Notes under the pieces: generated by a model
What the model was told of the DNA's origin: nothing
The model's input: only the letters and a program-made list of their open reading frames with translations
Database searches by the model: none
Position numbers and translations under genes: made by a program
Source: Vitis vinifera
Taxonomy: Eukaryota; Streptophyta; Magnoliopsida; Vitales; Vitaceae
NCBI RefSeq assembly: GCF_030704535.1
Contig: NC_081815.1
Coordinates: 883,001-947,000, forward strand
Reading direction: 5' to 3'
Length of the DNA: 64,000 bases
Shown here: positions 48,690-59,700 of the stretch, piece after piece
Layout: every line of letters begins with the position of its first letter
How positions within the stretch are numbered: position 1 is the stretch's first letter

Positions 48690-49142
48690 ATATATTTTCT
48701 TATTTTATCTCGTAGAGTATCCAAATATAACCAAACCAACCAAATATAGCCTGAGAACATTAAATTACTGCAGCTGCAAGTTTCTCTTTCAACCATATGT
48801 TCTAGCATTGAATTTAATCTTCACCCTCAGCTCTTACCTTCACCAGTCAAACCACTCTTCTACATGGAACAAGCCAAAACTGCTTATGGCAGTTAACAGA
48901 ATGTGAAAAGCCAGTAGCTTAAGCCTTGAAGATTGGATGTTGAGGGAGTGGGGACCTTGGGAGTGATTAAGATCTTTGAGGTGATTGCAAATCATCAAAC
49001 TTCAATCTTTAAAACACTCCTTTCCTTTTTCTTCTTCCATTATTATTATTATTATTTTTTTATTATTATTTTTTTTTGAGGTGTGGGAGTGTTGGTGGTG
49101 TTGGTCTCAAGAAGACCATGGACCACCAGGTTCCTCTCCCTC
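47021..49142. other. Intergenic region with a long TA microsatellite
   Basis: 3' UTR of the membrane protein, then AT-rich DNA. A long TA run is at 48619-48686, inside DNA ending ACCAAATATAGCC (48744), possibly a decayed MITE end. T-rich and ATT repeats lie at 49041-49078, just upstream of the acetyltransferase start. No other genes seen. Confidence 0.6.
48619..48686. repeat. (TA)n microsatellite, about 34 units
   Basis: Uninterrupted alternating TA, the longest simple repeat in the window. Confidence 0.93.
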
Positions 49143-51438
49143 ATGAGCGTCTTCATAGACTTGTCCTTGTCCTCTCTCAATGGCCAGCCATTTGACTTGC
49201 AGGCAGGTAAGCCTGGTGTCATTTCCGTAGTATTTTCTCAATTTTCTTGGTTTAACCGCCTCCCTTATTGTTAGCGGGAATCAAACTCCATACCTACACT
49301 TCCCCCAGTGAGATAAGAAAGCTTCAAGAACTGTTTTTTCTGTCAAGATTACTCTGGAGAAAGCAAGCTTTGATGTTGACCATTGCACTTCACAGACCGT
49401 GTTTGTCAATACTTTCACAAAATGGGACAAGGGATTATCGTCATCTTCACAGGGTTTCTGCCTCCTGGACAATGTATATTTCCTTTCTTTCGCTTCAATA
49501 GAATTTTGAGTTTGTTCTTGCAGAATTTTCATTTTCTGATGCAGAGGAACAAATTGTGAGTTCTAGAGAATAATTTTCGATGGTTTCATTTCCCTAATAT
49601 TTGTTATTCACAGAAACATGTTTCTGTTCCATTCATTTTGAATTCATGAGATCCTTGAAACTTTCCTTGAATCAACAGGGCAATGGATTCTAACTCCTCA
49701 ACAAGGAAGAAGGAAGAATTCTCAATAGAGATTCAGGCACCATCTGTTCCTCAGTTTAGAACAGAAAGGCCATCCAATCTCCAATTTGACCAGCTGCAGC
49801 CGTCAGATGAAGAATTCAATGAAGGGAGCAGGGCTGAGTTTGGACCATTCATGGCACGAGCGGCTGTGCTGGATGAAGAATACTGGGTAGGCTATGGATT
49901 ACTCCAAACCATGAAATGCTAAAAGGGTATTCTATTTGTGTTCATGAATAAATTATAGTGGTGACTGTGTTGTGATTCTGTGGTAGACAGCAGCATGGCT
50001 GCGAGCAGAAAGTCACTGGGAGGGTAGACCAAATGAAAGGTTCGTCCTACATATTGACAAAACTAAATTTTCAATCTAAAAGATGGAATCTGAGGTCCAA
50101 TGGATGATTTACCATCTAAAGATATGCATAAATGGCATATATGCAGCCTAAATGGCATATATGCGGCCATCTAGACCTGCCATTTTATGCCAGAAATAAG
50201 CTCAGAGTCTAAAGAAGGCCACTTGAAGGAATTGTTTCATACTTTCAGTGTCTACTCTTAACAAAAAAGTTTAGATTTCTGGGAAAATCAACACCAGAAG
50301 ACCCTGCCAGAGGTGGGATTCAGTCCCACTATGGATGTGGGCAACCTACAATGGGCTGCGCAAGTGCCTTCATACATACAAGTGCAAAAAAATGGACATT
50401 ACTGATCCCAACTCTGCTTGGTGTCACAGATATGCTGAAAACTACAAAAGGAAATTTGCAGAGCAGGTTGTCATCTTTCTTTCAATATAAATGTATGGAT
50501 TGCATATAATGCACATAATTTTTAATGTTTCCTCTAACTGTGTAGGAGTTCAATGCATTAAAAAGACGATGCAGAGGACAAAATGACCAGAAATACACCT
50601 GCATTGTGGCAGTATGTTGTTTTCAGAAAATATTATAAATCTGCTATTATTTATATAGTATACGCATTTAAATCCAATATTGTGAAGACAATATAGAATT
50701 ATGTTAATTGCTTCAGAATTATCAGGTAAAGAAGGAAGAGAGGGGTGTAAAACAAACAGTACTGAAAAGTGTAGTAGGAACCCTCGATTTGAGCATCCGA
50801 TATTTGTTGAATGGAGATACCTTTCCAGGGGTACAATGCTTCATGTTTGATCCATCTAAATTCCAAGTGTTAATCTACCTCTTATTGAGTACAACCCAAT
50901 GCTTCCGTTAACTGGAACTGGTATAATTTCATCTCACAGGAACAGGTTAAGGCTCCTCTTTTCTGCAGCATCAACAGAACTAGATCAAGCAAATATGGTT
51001 ATGTTGCAAACTTATGTGTTGCCAAATCAGTGCGCCGCCAGGGCATTGCAAGCAATATGTTGCATTTTGCTGTTGAATCAGCCAAATCAATTGGTAAGAT
51101 AAAACATGAATTCACCCTTCAGATATTTGAACTAGCGTATAAAATGAAATGAAATGGGATTGCCACCATGATAAATTCTATCTTCATGCTCTAGGTGTAG
51201 AACAGGTATTTGTGCATGTGCATAGAAATAATGGACCTGCACAAGAACTGTACCAAAAAATGGGCTTTGAGGTAATACCTGTTGTGTTCACTGAATTCAT
51301 GCTTCTGGTCTCAGTTCTGTTCATCTCTTTTTATTCATGATGCACTGACACAACTTCTATATTCTCCATCAGATGGTGGAAGTGGCAAGCTCTCAACTGT
51401 TACAGGAGCAAACCTACTTGCTTTGCTTCAGGACATAG
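49143..51438 (+). CDS. GNAT-family N-acetyltransferase, At2g06025/GNAT6-like
   Basis: Ten exons: 49143-49206, 49275-49473, 49679-49886, 49987-50039, 50430-50466, 50546-50611, 50726-50830, 50940-51093, 51195-51271 and 51373-51438; 342 residues, all phases consistent. Exon 7 could start at 50717 (three more residues). The N-terminal 90 residues are Ser/Arg/Leu-rich and poor in acid, suiting a chloroplast transit peptide, but the first exon is the least certain. The GNAT fold covers about 140-325: YWTAAWLRAESHWEGRP, KSVVGTLDLSIR, the acetyl-CoA-binding motif A VRRQGIASNML (RRQGIA, 276-281) and the motif B region HRNNGPAQELYQKMGFE. Arabidopsis GNAT relatives of this type acetylate lysines and protein N-termini, mostly in plastids. 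Closest, from memory, is At2g06025 (GNAT6), supported by gene order. Confidence 0.83.
50129..50168 (+). repeat. 20-bp perfect-but-one tandem duplication in an intron
   Basis: TAAATGGCATATATGCAGCC at 50129-50148 is followed at once by the same 20-mer with one change (CGGCC). Each unit contains the palindrome GCATATATGC. It lies in intron 4 of the acetyltransferase gene. Confidence 0.85.
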
Positions 51439-53075
51439 AACTTATTCAACACAATTTTTTTCAATTGTTTGTACGGAAAGGGAAATCATTGTTCATACAG
51501 ACCATCCAATACTTGATGTTTACAGTGCACCCAAGATTGGGACGGTGCAGGCCTAGCAAAGCAAAAGAGGAAAAAAAACACTATGTTTCATTTGTACAAA
51601 GAAACAAGACTCAGGAAGTTTTTAGTCCTAATGAAGAGGATGATCCAACTTAGAATATTACTTCTGAGCTTCAAAGAGAACGACAATGATGAATGAAGGC
51701 TGTGTCAGGAGAGAAACTGGATGCTAAAAACGCAAATCTGGCTGGAATGTAAGAAAGCTTCACCTGTTACTACTTGACAGGCCTCATTAGCTCTAATTTC
51801 CGATTATCTCAATCATAATTATAAAGAATTCCTTGTAGGATTTATACTTCCAAAAAAAAAATGACTGGAATTTTGACGTATCTTTCTTTTGCACAAGATT
51901 ATCTATTCAAAATTTCCATGAACGGAATATACTTTACAGCCTATAGGCCTCAGATAGAAGACAATTTTCTGCTGCTTAAATTAGTTCCATGATAAACCTC
52001 CATTTAGTTACTATGAAATACAGCTTACCCAACATGAAATCTGTATTGAAGAAGAATTTACCAGGAAATAAGGAACAGAAAAGACAAGAAAAAGGAATAA
52101 TATGTGTCCATTGTACATACAGGTAAAAAAAATGTACCTCAAAGCATACAAGACAATGACTCAAATATCTAATCCGTTTGTGACAAAGAGGTGAAAGATG
52201 ACATGAGAAACATAAGAATCCGAGCAAGTAAAGGAGACATGATACGATGTAACAGTTTGGAGAATAATGATCAGATCTGTCATAAAAAACTTGAAACATT
52301 GAAAGAACATAGAGAACTGTATTTCTGAAGGGATTTCACTTAAATTTTACAAGACCAATAGAAGACACATTTCTATGATGTTTCAGAAGATTTTACATAG
52401 AAAAATATGCGAGAGTTATCAATAACAGAAAAATGTAAAAGGTTGGGTGGTCTCCCTCCTGCAAAAAGAGATTCTGTTACCCAACTCTTAAGAGTTAAGG
52501 CACACCAGTGAGACAGTTGAAAGACTGATACTTGAACTAGGCACACAAAAATTTAAGTGACCAGGAGAGACCTTTTACTCCCTGGAGCAAAAATAGAGGA
52601 TTCTTAGCATTGGCACTCTAGAGCATGTCTGTTGTTCAAGATTTTACTCAACGTTTGTTATGCATCTTTTGAGCAGGGATTCATGATGTGATACAGATTT
52701 ATAGGAGCACCCTCAAGTTAAGACAAGGATTAACTTTGAAAGATCTGAATTCGTTCCTGTGAGGGTAGCCAGGAACTGTTACATGAATTTGGTTCTTGAT
52801 AACTTAATATATCTTTGAGTCCCAACCTTGTCCTTTTTATGTAAAAACATTTGATGTGCTACAATAAATGTACAGAAATAAATGAATTGGTTGAATCTTC
52901 AACTTTTCAACAAAATGAAGGAAACATTTCCTATCACCATTCTGATGGGATTTATAGAGGCTGTACCCAGAATTGTATGACCTGATTGCTTTGCACACTC
53001 CTGAAAACCAAAATCCTTCATCTGATTATGCATTCCTTTCAAGTTTTTGGAATCAATTCTTCACATAAGTATAAT
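51439..53075. other. 3' regions between convergent acetyltransferase and PPR genes
   Basis: Convergent 3' flanks. No coding sequence or clear transposon seen. AT-rich, with 3' UTR of the acetyltransferase at the left and of the PPR gene at the right. Confidence 0.6.
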
Positions 53076-54869
53076 CTAGTTGATTGAGCCTCTCAAAGAG
53101 GATTGAGACCTTGAACCTGATAGAAATGTATGGAACCTCCGATTTACCTCAACCAAACTATGACCAGGTATCTTTTTCAACTCCCTTTCCTCCATTAGTT
53201 TCCGCAATCTAGCTGCATCTTCCCACCTACCAGCTTCAGCATAAATATTTGACATGAGGACATAGAAAGTAACAGTTTGAGGATCCAATAGGAACAACTT
53301 CTCTGCCACCAGCTCAGCAAGCTCAAGATTGCTATGAATTCTGCAAGAACCAAGCAGAGCTCCCCAAACACTCACATCTGGTTCAACTGGCATCTTATCA
53401 ATAAACTCATAAGCCTCCATCAAAGAACCTGCTCGACCAAGAAGATCAACCATACAGGCACAGTGTTCTACACCAGGCATGATTGAGTAATCTCTCATCA
53501 TGCTCTCAAAATGCTTCCTTCCTTCTTCTACAAGTCCTGAATGTCTACAAGCAGTAAAAACAGCAGCAAAGGTGAAGCTGTTTGGTTTAACTCCCTCGTC
53601 CTTCATTCGTGAGAAGAGCTTGAGGGCATCCTCCCCATGCCCATGAGACGCACAAGCTCCTATCATTGAAGTCCAAGATACAACGCTTCTACAAGGTAAC
53701 CTCTCAAAAACTTCCCTGGCCAAATCTATATTTCCACATTTTGCATACATGTCGATGAGTGCATTTGTGATTGAGACATTGATTTCAAGGCCTTTTCTTT
53801 TGACAAGCTCATGCATCCACCTTCCAGTATTTAAGGCTCCCAAACTAGCACATGCCGAAATAACACTAACCATCGTAATGTAGTCAAAGTCTACCTTTTC
53901 AGCTTGCATCCTTCGAAAGAGCTTGACCGCATTAGCACCAGCATTATTCTGTTCATAAGCAGCAATCATGGCATTCCAAGACACCAGATTCTGAACCACC
54001 ATCCCATCAAACAAGGATCTGGCTGTCTCAACATTCCCACACTTACCATACAATGCAATCAAAGCGTTCGTCAGTGAGACATCTGGATCCACGCCCAATT
54101 TAATGCCATACCCATGAATCAACTTTCCTAAATTCAAAAACTCTAAACCAGCACAAGCAGGAAGGACGCTCACAAGTGTAACCGCATTCGGCTGAGTCCC
54201 TGACCCCACCATCTCCCTAAAAACACCCAACCCCTCTTTAAAATACCGGTTTTGCACATAACCCGCAATCACCGCTGTCCAAGAAACAATGTTCCTTACA
54301 ACCATTTCACCAAAAACCAGCTCCATCCCCAAAGTCTCTCCACTCTGAGAATACATAGCAACCAAAGAGCTCTGCACAAACACATCCGAATCAAACCCAT
54401 GCTTGACTATGTTACAATGAACCTCCTTCCCTTCCCTCAAAGCCGACAAAACCGCACAAGACCGAACCACAAAAGGGAAAGTATAGTTATCGGGAAACAA
54501 CCCAGCACCATGCATGTTACTGTAAAGAGCCAAAGCTTCTTCGCATGGACCCGCATCCGCATAACCCCGAATCAGGGTGTTCCAAAGGAAAACATCCCTT
54601 TTAGGCATTTGATCAAACATCTTCCGAGCATAGTCCATTGTCGGAGCCAAGCAGCATGCCGTGATGATAAGCTTTGTTGAAAGGAGGAGGTTTTGACCGC
54701 ACCCATTTGTCACAACCAAAGCATGGATTCGACTAAGGTCTGGTAGAGAAGAACAACAATTCAAAAGGTAGTTGAAGGAGCGGGAGTGGTAGTTGGTACG
54801 GAAATCAAACAAAACTCTCTTAATTGGCGCTAACCCTTTCAAGAGCGTAGAGAGAGACTTAGGCGACAT
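53076..54869 (-). CDS. PLS-class PPR protein with E-type C-terminus
   Basis: Intronless, 597 residues from ATG 54867-54869. The N-terminus (MSPKSLSTLLKGLAPIKRVL) is basic and free of acidic residues, typical for import into mitochondria or plastids. From about residue 40 there are repeated P, L and S motifs (DVFLWNTLIRGYADAGPCEE; LVSWNAMIAAYEQNNAGANA; DVFVQSSLVAMYSQSG). The E region has VEPDVSVWGALLGSCRIHSN and YVLMSNIYAEAGRWEDAARL, and the protein closes with IPGHSLVEVNRRFHTF of the E+ type. A DYW deaminase domain is absent, so it would need a DYW partner in trans. Such proteins specify C-to-U editing sites in organelle RNA; the site cannot be read reliably by eye. It resembles the Arabidopsis MEF group. 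Confidence 0.9.
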   Translation of the reverse strand: MSPKSLSTLLKGLAPIKRVLFDFRTNYHSRSFNYLLNCCSSLPDLSRIHALVVTNGCGQNLLLSTKLIITACCLAPTMDYARKMFDQMPKRDVFLWNTLIRGYADAGPCEEALALYSNMHGAGLFPDNYTFPFVVRSCAVLSALREGKEVHCNIVKHGFDSDVFVQSSLVAMYSQSGETLGMELVFGEMVVRNIVSWTAVIAGYVQNRYFKEGLGVFREMVGSGTQPNAVTLVSVLPACAGLEFLNLGKLIHGYGIKLGVDPDVSLTNALIALYGKCGNVETARSLFDGMVVQNLVSWNAMIAAYEQNNAGANAVKLFRRMQAEKVDFDYITMVSVISACASLGALNTGRWMHELVKRKGLEINVSITNALIDMYAKCGNIDLAREVFERLPCRSVVSWTSMIGACASHGHGEDALKLFSRMKDEGVKPNSFTFAAVFTACRHSGLVEEGRKHFESMMRDYSIMPGVEHCACMVDLLGRAGSLMEAYEFIDKMPVEPDVSVWGALLGSCRIHSNLELAELVAEKLFLLDPQTVTFYVLMSNIYAEAGRWEDAARLRKLMEERELKKIPGHSLVEVNRRFHTFLSGSRSQSSLRGSIN

Positions 54870-56756
54870 GTACTTGACATCCTTCTACACAAACCAAACT
54901 GTCTTAACTTTTTCTCTTTTAGACTCTGATTGGAATGAAGGAATCTGGCCGGGGGGAAAAAATCTTGATTTGCAATCCTTTAATCTAGTGATTGGAATAA
55001 ATGGAATTCAGAAATGGAAAAGATTTCAAAGAATTTGACAAAATAAGGAAAAGATTTGCAAGAATTTGATAAAATAATTCTAAAATTTTCAATTCCTAGT
55101 ACAAGAATCGAGTTTCAAGAGGTCATAACTTTTTCCTTAACGATATTGCTATTTGCTATCATCTCTTATCGTCTTATCTGCAAATTTGTATGTAGTATTT
55201 AAACTTTATAAAATATTTAAAAATTTATTTTTATTAATTATTTTAAGGGTTAACTTCATTCATCATGGTTTTGGTTAAATACAATTTACTCATAAGATTT
55301 TTAATAAAATTTCAAATTTATGAGGTCAAAATTTGAGGGCCATCAATAAAATTAATTCTTATTTTAATATTTAATAATCGATAATTTACGTTTTTAATAT
55401 TTTAAAATAAAAATTATTATGATAAATGTGGAAGAAAATAAAATATAAAAGGATAATTATTTGCAGTATCAAGCCATAAATTGGAAAAGGGTCAAGATTA
55501 ATTGCAGATTTTTTCACTATTTTAGGAATAAAACCTCAATTATTATTTCAAAAAATCTATATTTTAGAAAATATTTAAGAGATAGGACTTAAGATAAAGA
55601 TAAACATGAGATAAAATAAAGAGTTAATAAAATTTTATAATTCATCTAAATAAATAAAATAAATTTATAATCGGTACAAGTGATTTAATTTTAAAAAGTT
55701 CAATATTAAGGTTATGTTTGATTTTTAGAAAATATTAAAGAAAAAAAAATTTAAATGATTTTCTAATGTTTGATTGCCCAAAAATATTAAAGAAAATAAA
55801 TTATAATTAAAATTAGTTAAAAACTTATATATTTTAAAATTATTTAATCTTTATTATGTTGATACTTAATCTTTATTAAGTATCCAAACTGATAATTAAT
55901 AATTGTAACTCATGAAGGCTTCATATTAGCTGAAGAGTAGAACAAACACCACAATGACCATAACGCCATTAATGATTATAACAATTATAATATTCCTTTT
56001 ACAAATCTAAACTAGAAAAGGATCTATTTTTTTTATTTTTTATTTTTATTTTGTTGGAAAGTCTAAAACTAGGAAGAAGAAATTTGTTGAAATATCTTAA
56101 CAAAGATATGGTTAATATCAGCCAAGAGTCTTAAGAATAAAAAAATAAGAAAACATATTTAACAACAAAAAAAACCATTTTTCATTTCTTAAAAACTTAA
56201 AATATTATATTTTCTGAAAATATGTTTTAATTACTTTTAAGTCATTTTTATTTATTTTGGAGGGTTGTTTTAAAAACATAGAAAACAAGTAAAATCCAAA
56301 CAGACTATTATCTCACAAAACATCATTATTTTTTTAGAACTATTTTTGAAAACAATTTCCAATCAGAACTAGTCTCTAGAAGCCCTACTAAAAGGTATGG
56401 GGGGTGTGGGCTGCCTCTTCACATGGCTGCAGGGTATGGAAAAAGGGACATGGTTCTGTATTTGTTAACAGTAACCAGTTGGGAAGTCAACATATTGACT
56501 CAAATGTTACAGACATCCATGTCTGCTAGAGTGGATAAAGGAAGCATACCACTCACTGAGCTGCCTTTCCTACAAAATTCTACCATTCGCACTTCATTGT
56601 TATACTGCAAACAGTATTGCTTCCGTACTTCCTTTCTTTCCCATACCCCCTTTAACAATAACAAAGGAGGATGGCTTGACCAGACAGGTATGCTTTAATG
56701 TTTTAGACCAATCGCAACACCATACAAAAACTGAAATCACACTGAAGCAGAAGAAA
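54870..56756. other. AT-rich intergenic region
   Basis: PPR upstream flank, then AT-rich DNA with a third copy of the GGCTATGTTTGG MITE family (about 55706-55860). The sequence from about 56400 is 3' flank of the RAD7-like gene. No plausible genes. Confidence 0.55.
55706..55860. mobile_element. MITE-like element, GGCTATGTTTGG family, copy 3 (partial)
   Basis: Left end AGGTTATGTTTGATTTTTAG. The core AAAATTAGTTAAAAACTTAT through TTTAAAATTATTTAATC matches copy 2 at 39774-39820 almost base for base. The right end is missing or eroded. Confidence 0.5.
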
Positions 56757-59700
56757 CTACAGTGGAAATGATTGAGGATCAGTCAGCTTGAGATGTTTCA
56801 ATATCGGAGTCAGCTTCAATCCGATGATTTCCACCTGAGGATTTGAGTGACCATCCACAAACATATTTGTAATCTGCAAAAAATGCAAACATCTTATTAA
56901 TTATGGGTTAATTTTTTTCACCTTCTCTAAGGTTTCTGGTACATAGGTTTGAAATTTCATCAAATACTTCCCTATCTTTTTCATTTCTTATTTTTATTCA
57001 CCTCTCCTTTCACTCAAAATAAGTAAGGTGTATGATGAAATTTCAAACCTATGGAGAGTAGTTATATTTAGCCAAAACCTCAGGGGAGGTGAATGAAAAT
57101 TAACCCTATTAATGATATATGTTATCAAGAAAAGGTAGAAATATTGATCAGGGACCTCAACAATTTGCATTACTAGGAGTTGTGTGTGAAGAGAACCTAA
57201 CAAGGTTAAGTACCTGAGTGCATCCAAAAAGTTTAAGCACCCTCAATGATAAGCAGCTATCCACAATAAATCCCAGGTCCCCATCTGTCAAATTTCGACA
57301 CCAAGATAGGTCCAAACGTATCAACTCTCTTGAGCGTCTGGCAAGTGATATGGCTGTATTGTGGCCAATCTGTAGAAAGAAAACATGCCCCATGAAAAAA
57401 GTACGAAGAAGATCATTGAGGGACAAATAGGCCTGGCTACAACAGAAACCCTTCAACATAAGGCCTAGAACTCAGATGGCACCCATGTTACAGGTTATGT
57501 TCACTGCTAAAGATTTAGCCCCCCAAAGAAGAAGGAACTCAAGCTAGCATGACATTGAGTACATCGTATTGGGCAGCAGCATCACATAATTGCGGCTATT
57601 GCTCAAATCCTTTTGTGCAAATTCAGACAGAAAATGATACAGACAAATATTGAACTCCTTGGACAAGAATGGAGCACCCTAATTCGCACACACACACACA
57701 GACAGAGGAGAGAGAGAAGAGAGCTGAAACTGAATATAGTTTAGCTAGTAAGGTACCTTGCTAACATTATTGAGAGAAAGCTCTTTTAAAGACCCCCCCG
57801 AGATCTCTAGAAATGCAGCAATAGCTTCATCACTGGCAAAACAAAAATTATTGAACAATAAATCCATTGCCAATACTGGTGCAGTGAGCATCAATATTCC
57901 AGTATAGGTTGGACATGTTTCAACAAAGAAAGGTTAAAAAAAAAAAAGCAAAACTTTAAATACTTGACAGATGGTATCATAAAGATGCTTGCCACATGTA
58001 TGATTGAGGTTGCCACTGAAAAAATATTGCCCTCAACAATAACCAAAACCCACATAAAGAGTAGCATGTGTCATCAGTACCCCTACCAATAGGCAAAGCC
58101 TCCATGCTATAAGTTATTTTCCAACAAGCCTTGTGACTCATCCAAACAGTGGAAACCATTTTTCAGTAGTTTCCAGGAAATATTCTCATTTCACAAAGCA
58201 TTAGAAAAATATATAGTGTTTCCTTGGCAGAGGTTACTTTCTGGTAAGCAACAAAATCCCAAGAATCACAAATTCAACCAAGTAACCACCAGATGATCTA
58301 CATTTCAGCAATTTAGCAAAAAAGTGTTTCAGATAGCCAAGCCAATGAAAAATCTAGCACATATAACCAATGCAAAACCAGCAATAAATTGATTCAGTCA
58401 ATAACCCAGACCAATTTTTTTTTTTTGATAGGTAATTTTCTTTTTTCCCTTTTTTCATTTTTTGTCCCCACTGAAACCTGAACATGGAACCTCCCACAAA
58501 CCCAGCCCAACCCTTCACCACTTGAGCAAGGCCTCAAGGGCATCAATAACCCAAACCATGGATTCACCAAACCTACATGTGATCAAAACAAAACAAAACA
58601 AAACAATAACTTGTATATTATTCATCAATTCAATGCCAAGAAGCCATATCTATGAACAAACAAAGAGGAGAATTAGGTGCTATAAAAGGAAGGAAGCTCT
58701 CATAATATGTCAGCAACAAGTATTGCATGGTTAACACGTGGTAAAAACCTGAATGAATTGCAGCGGAGTTTTAGTGTTTGCATTGCTTGACAACCACTTG
58801 CAAGATAACCAAATGCAGAATCCGTCAACTTGCACAAGTTACCCAAGTCAAGTGCACGTAATTCAGGACATGTCTCAGCAATAGCTTTCAAAGAAAAATC
58901 AGTCAATCTCCTGCACCAAATTAAAGCAGCAGCAGCAGGGCATGAGCAGTTATCCGGAACTCAATTACATCCAAAAGGAATAATACATGTTAAGGAACTT
59001 ACGAACAATCAGTTAAAACAAGCTCCTTCATAGTGGGGCCATGTACACTAATGAATTCCCAGATAAAATCATCACAAACAGTTTGAATGCCTGCCACCGA
59101 CAACACTTCCAAACATTCTAGTTTCTCCAGAGCCGATAGAATAAGCATAGCATCTATGCCTTGGCAATCATCAATATATAATTCTCTCAGAACAGATCCC
59201 AATGTCTCAGCTAAATTTTTAATAGAAGCGGAAGTTAGAAGAGAGCACTGGCTGAGATTTATAGATCTTAACATGGGGGCAGAAGAAACAAGTGCTCTTA
59301 GCCCTGCATCTGAAAGACGGCATGCACCTTTTAGGGATACAGTTGTTAATGCAGGAAGGCCATTTGACAACATATCAAAGGTAGCCCTTAAAACATAATC
59401 TGTCATACACCGCCCACATTGGTCAAGTTGTAGCACCTAATTCCACAAAACAAAATATATTCAGATTATCCAGAATGTTATGACTTACTAAGAGATAATA
59501 AGAAGCTACAAGTCTATATACCATAATGGCCTTGGATGAGAAGATAATTCTTATTACATCAGGAAGACATGTTTACAGAACTAAGTTGTCACATTGCAAA
59601 TCAGCCAATTTCCATTTTCCAAGAAAGAATATCTACACATACAAGACAAACTACCAAGAATTAAGGCCATTAAGGTGTCAAGGATGAGTTAGGGAAGCTT

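Noticed and set aside
49083-49142. Upstream extension of the acetyltransferase first exon
   Set aside because: The frame is open but begins at a GTG; the first in-frame ATG is at 49143.
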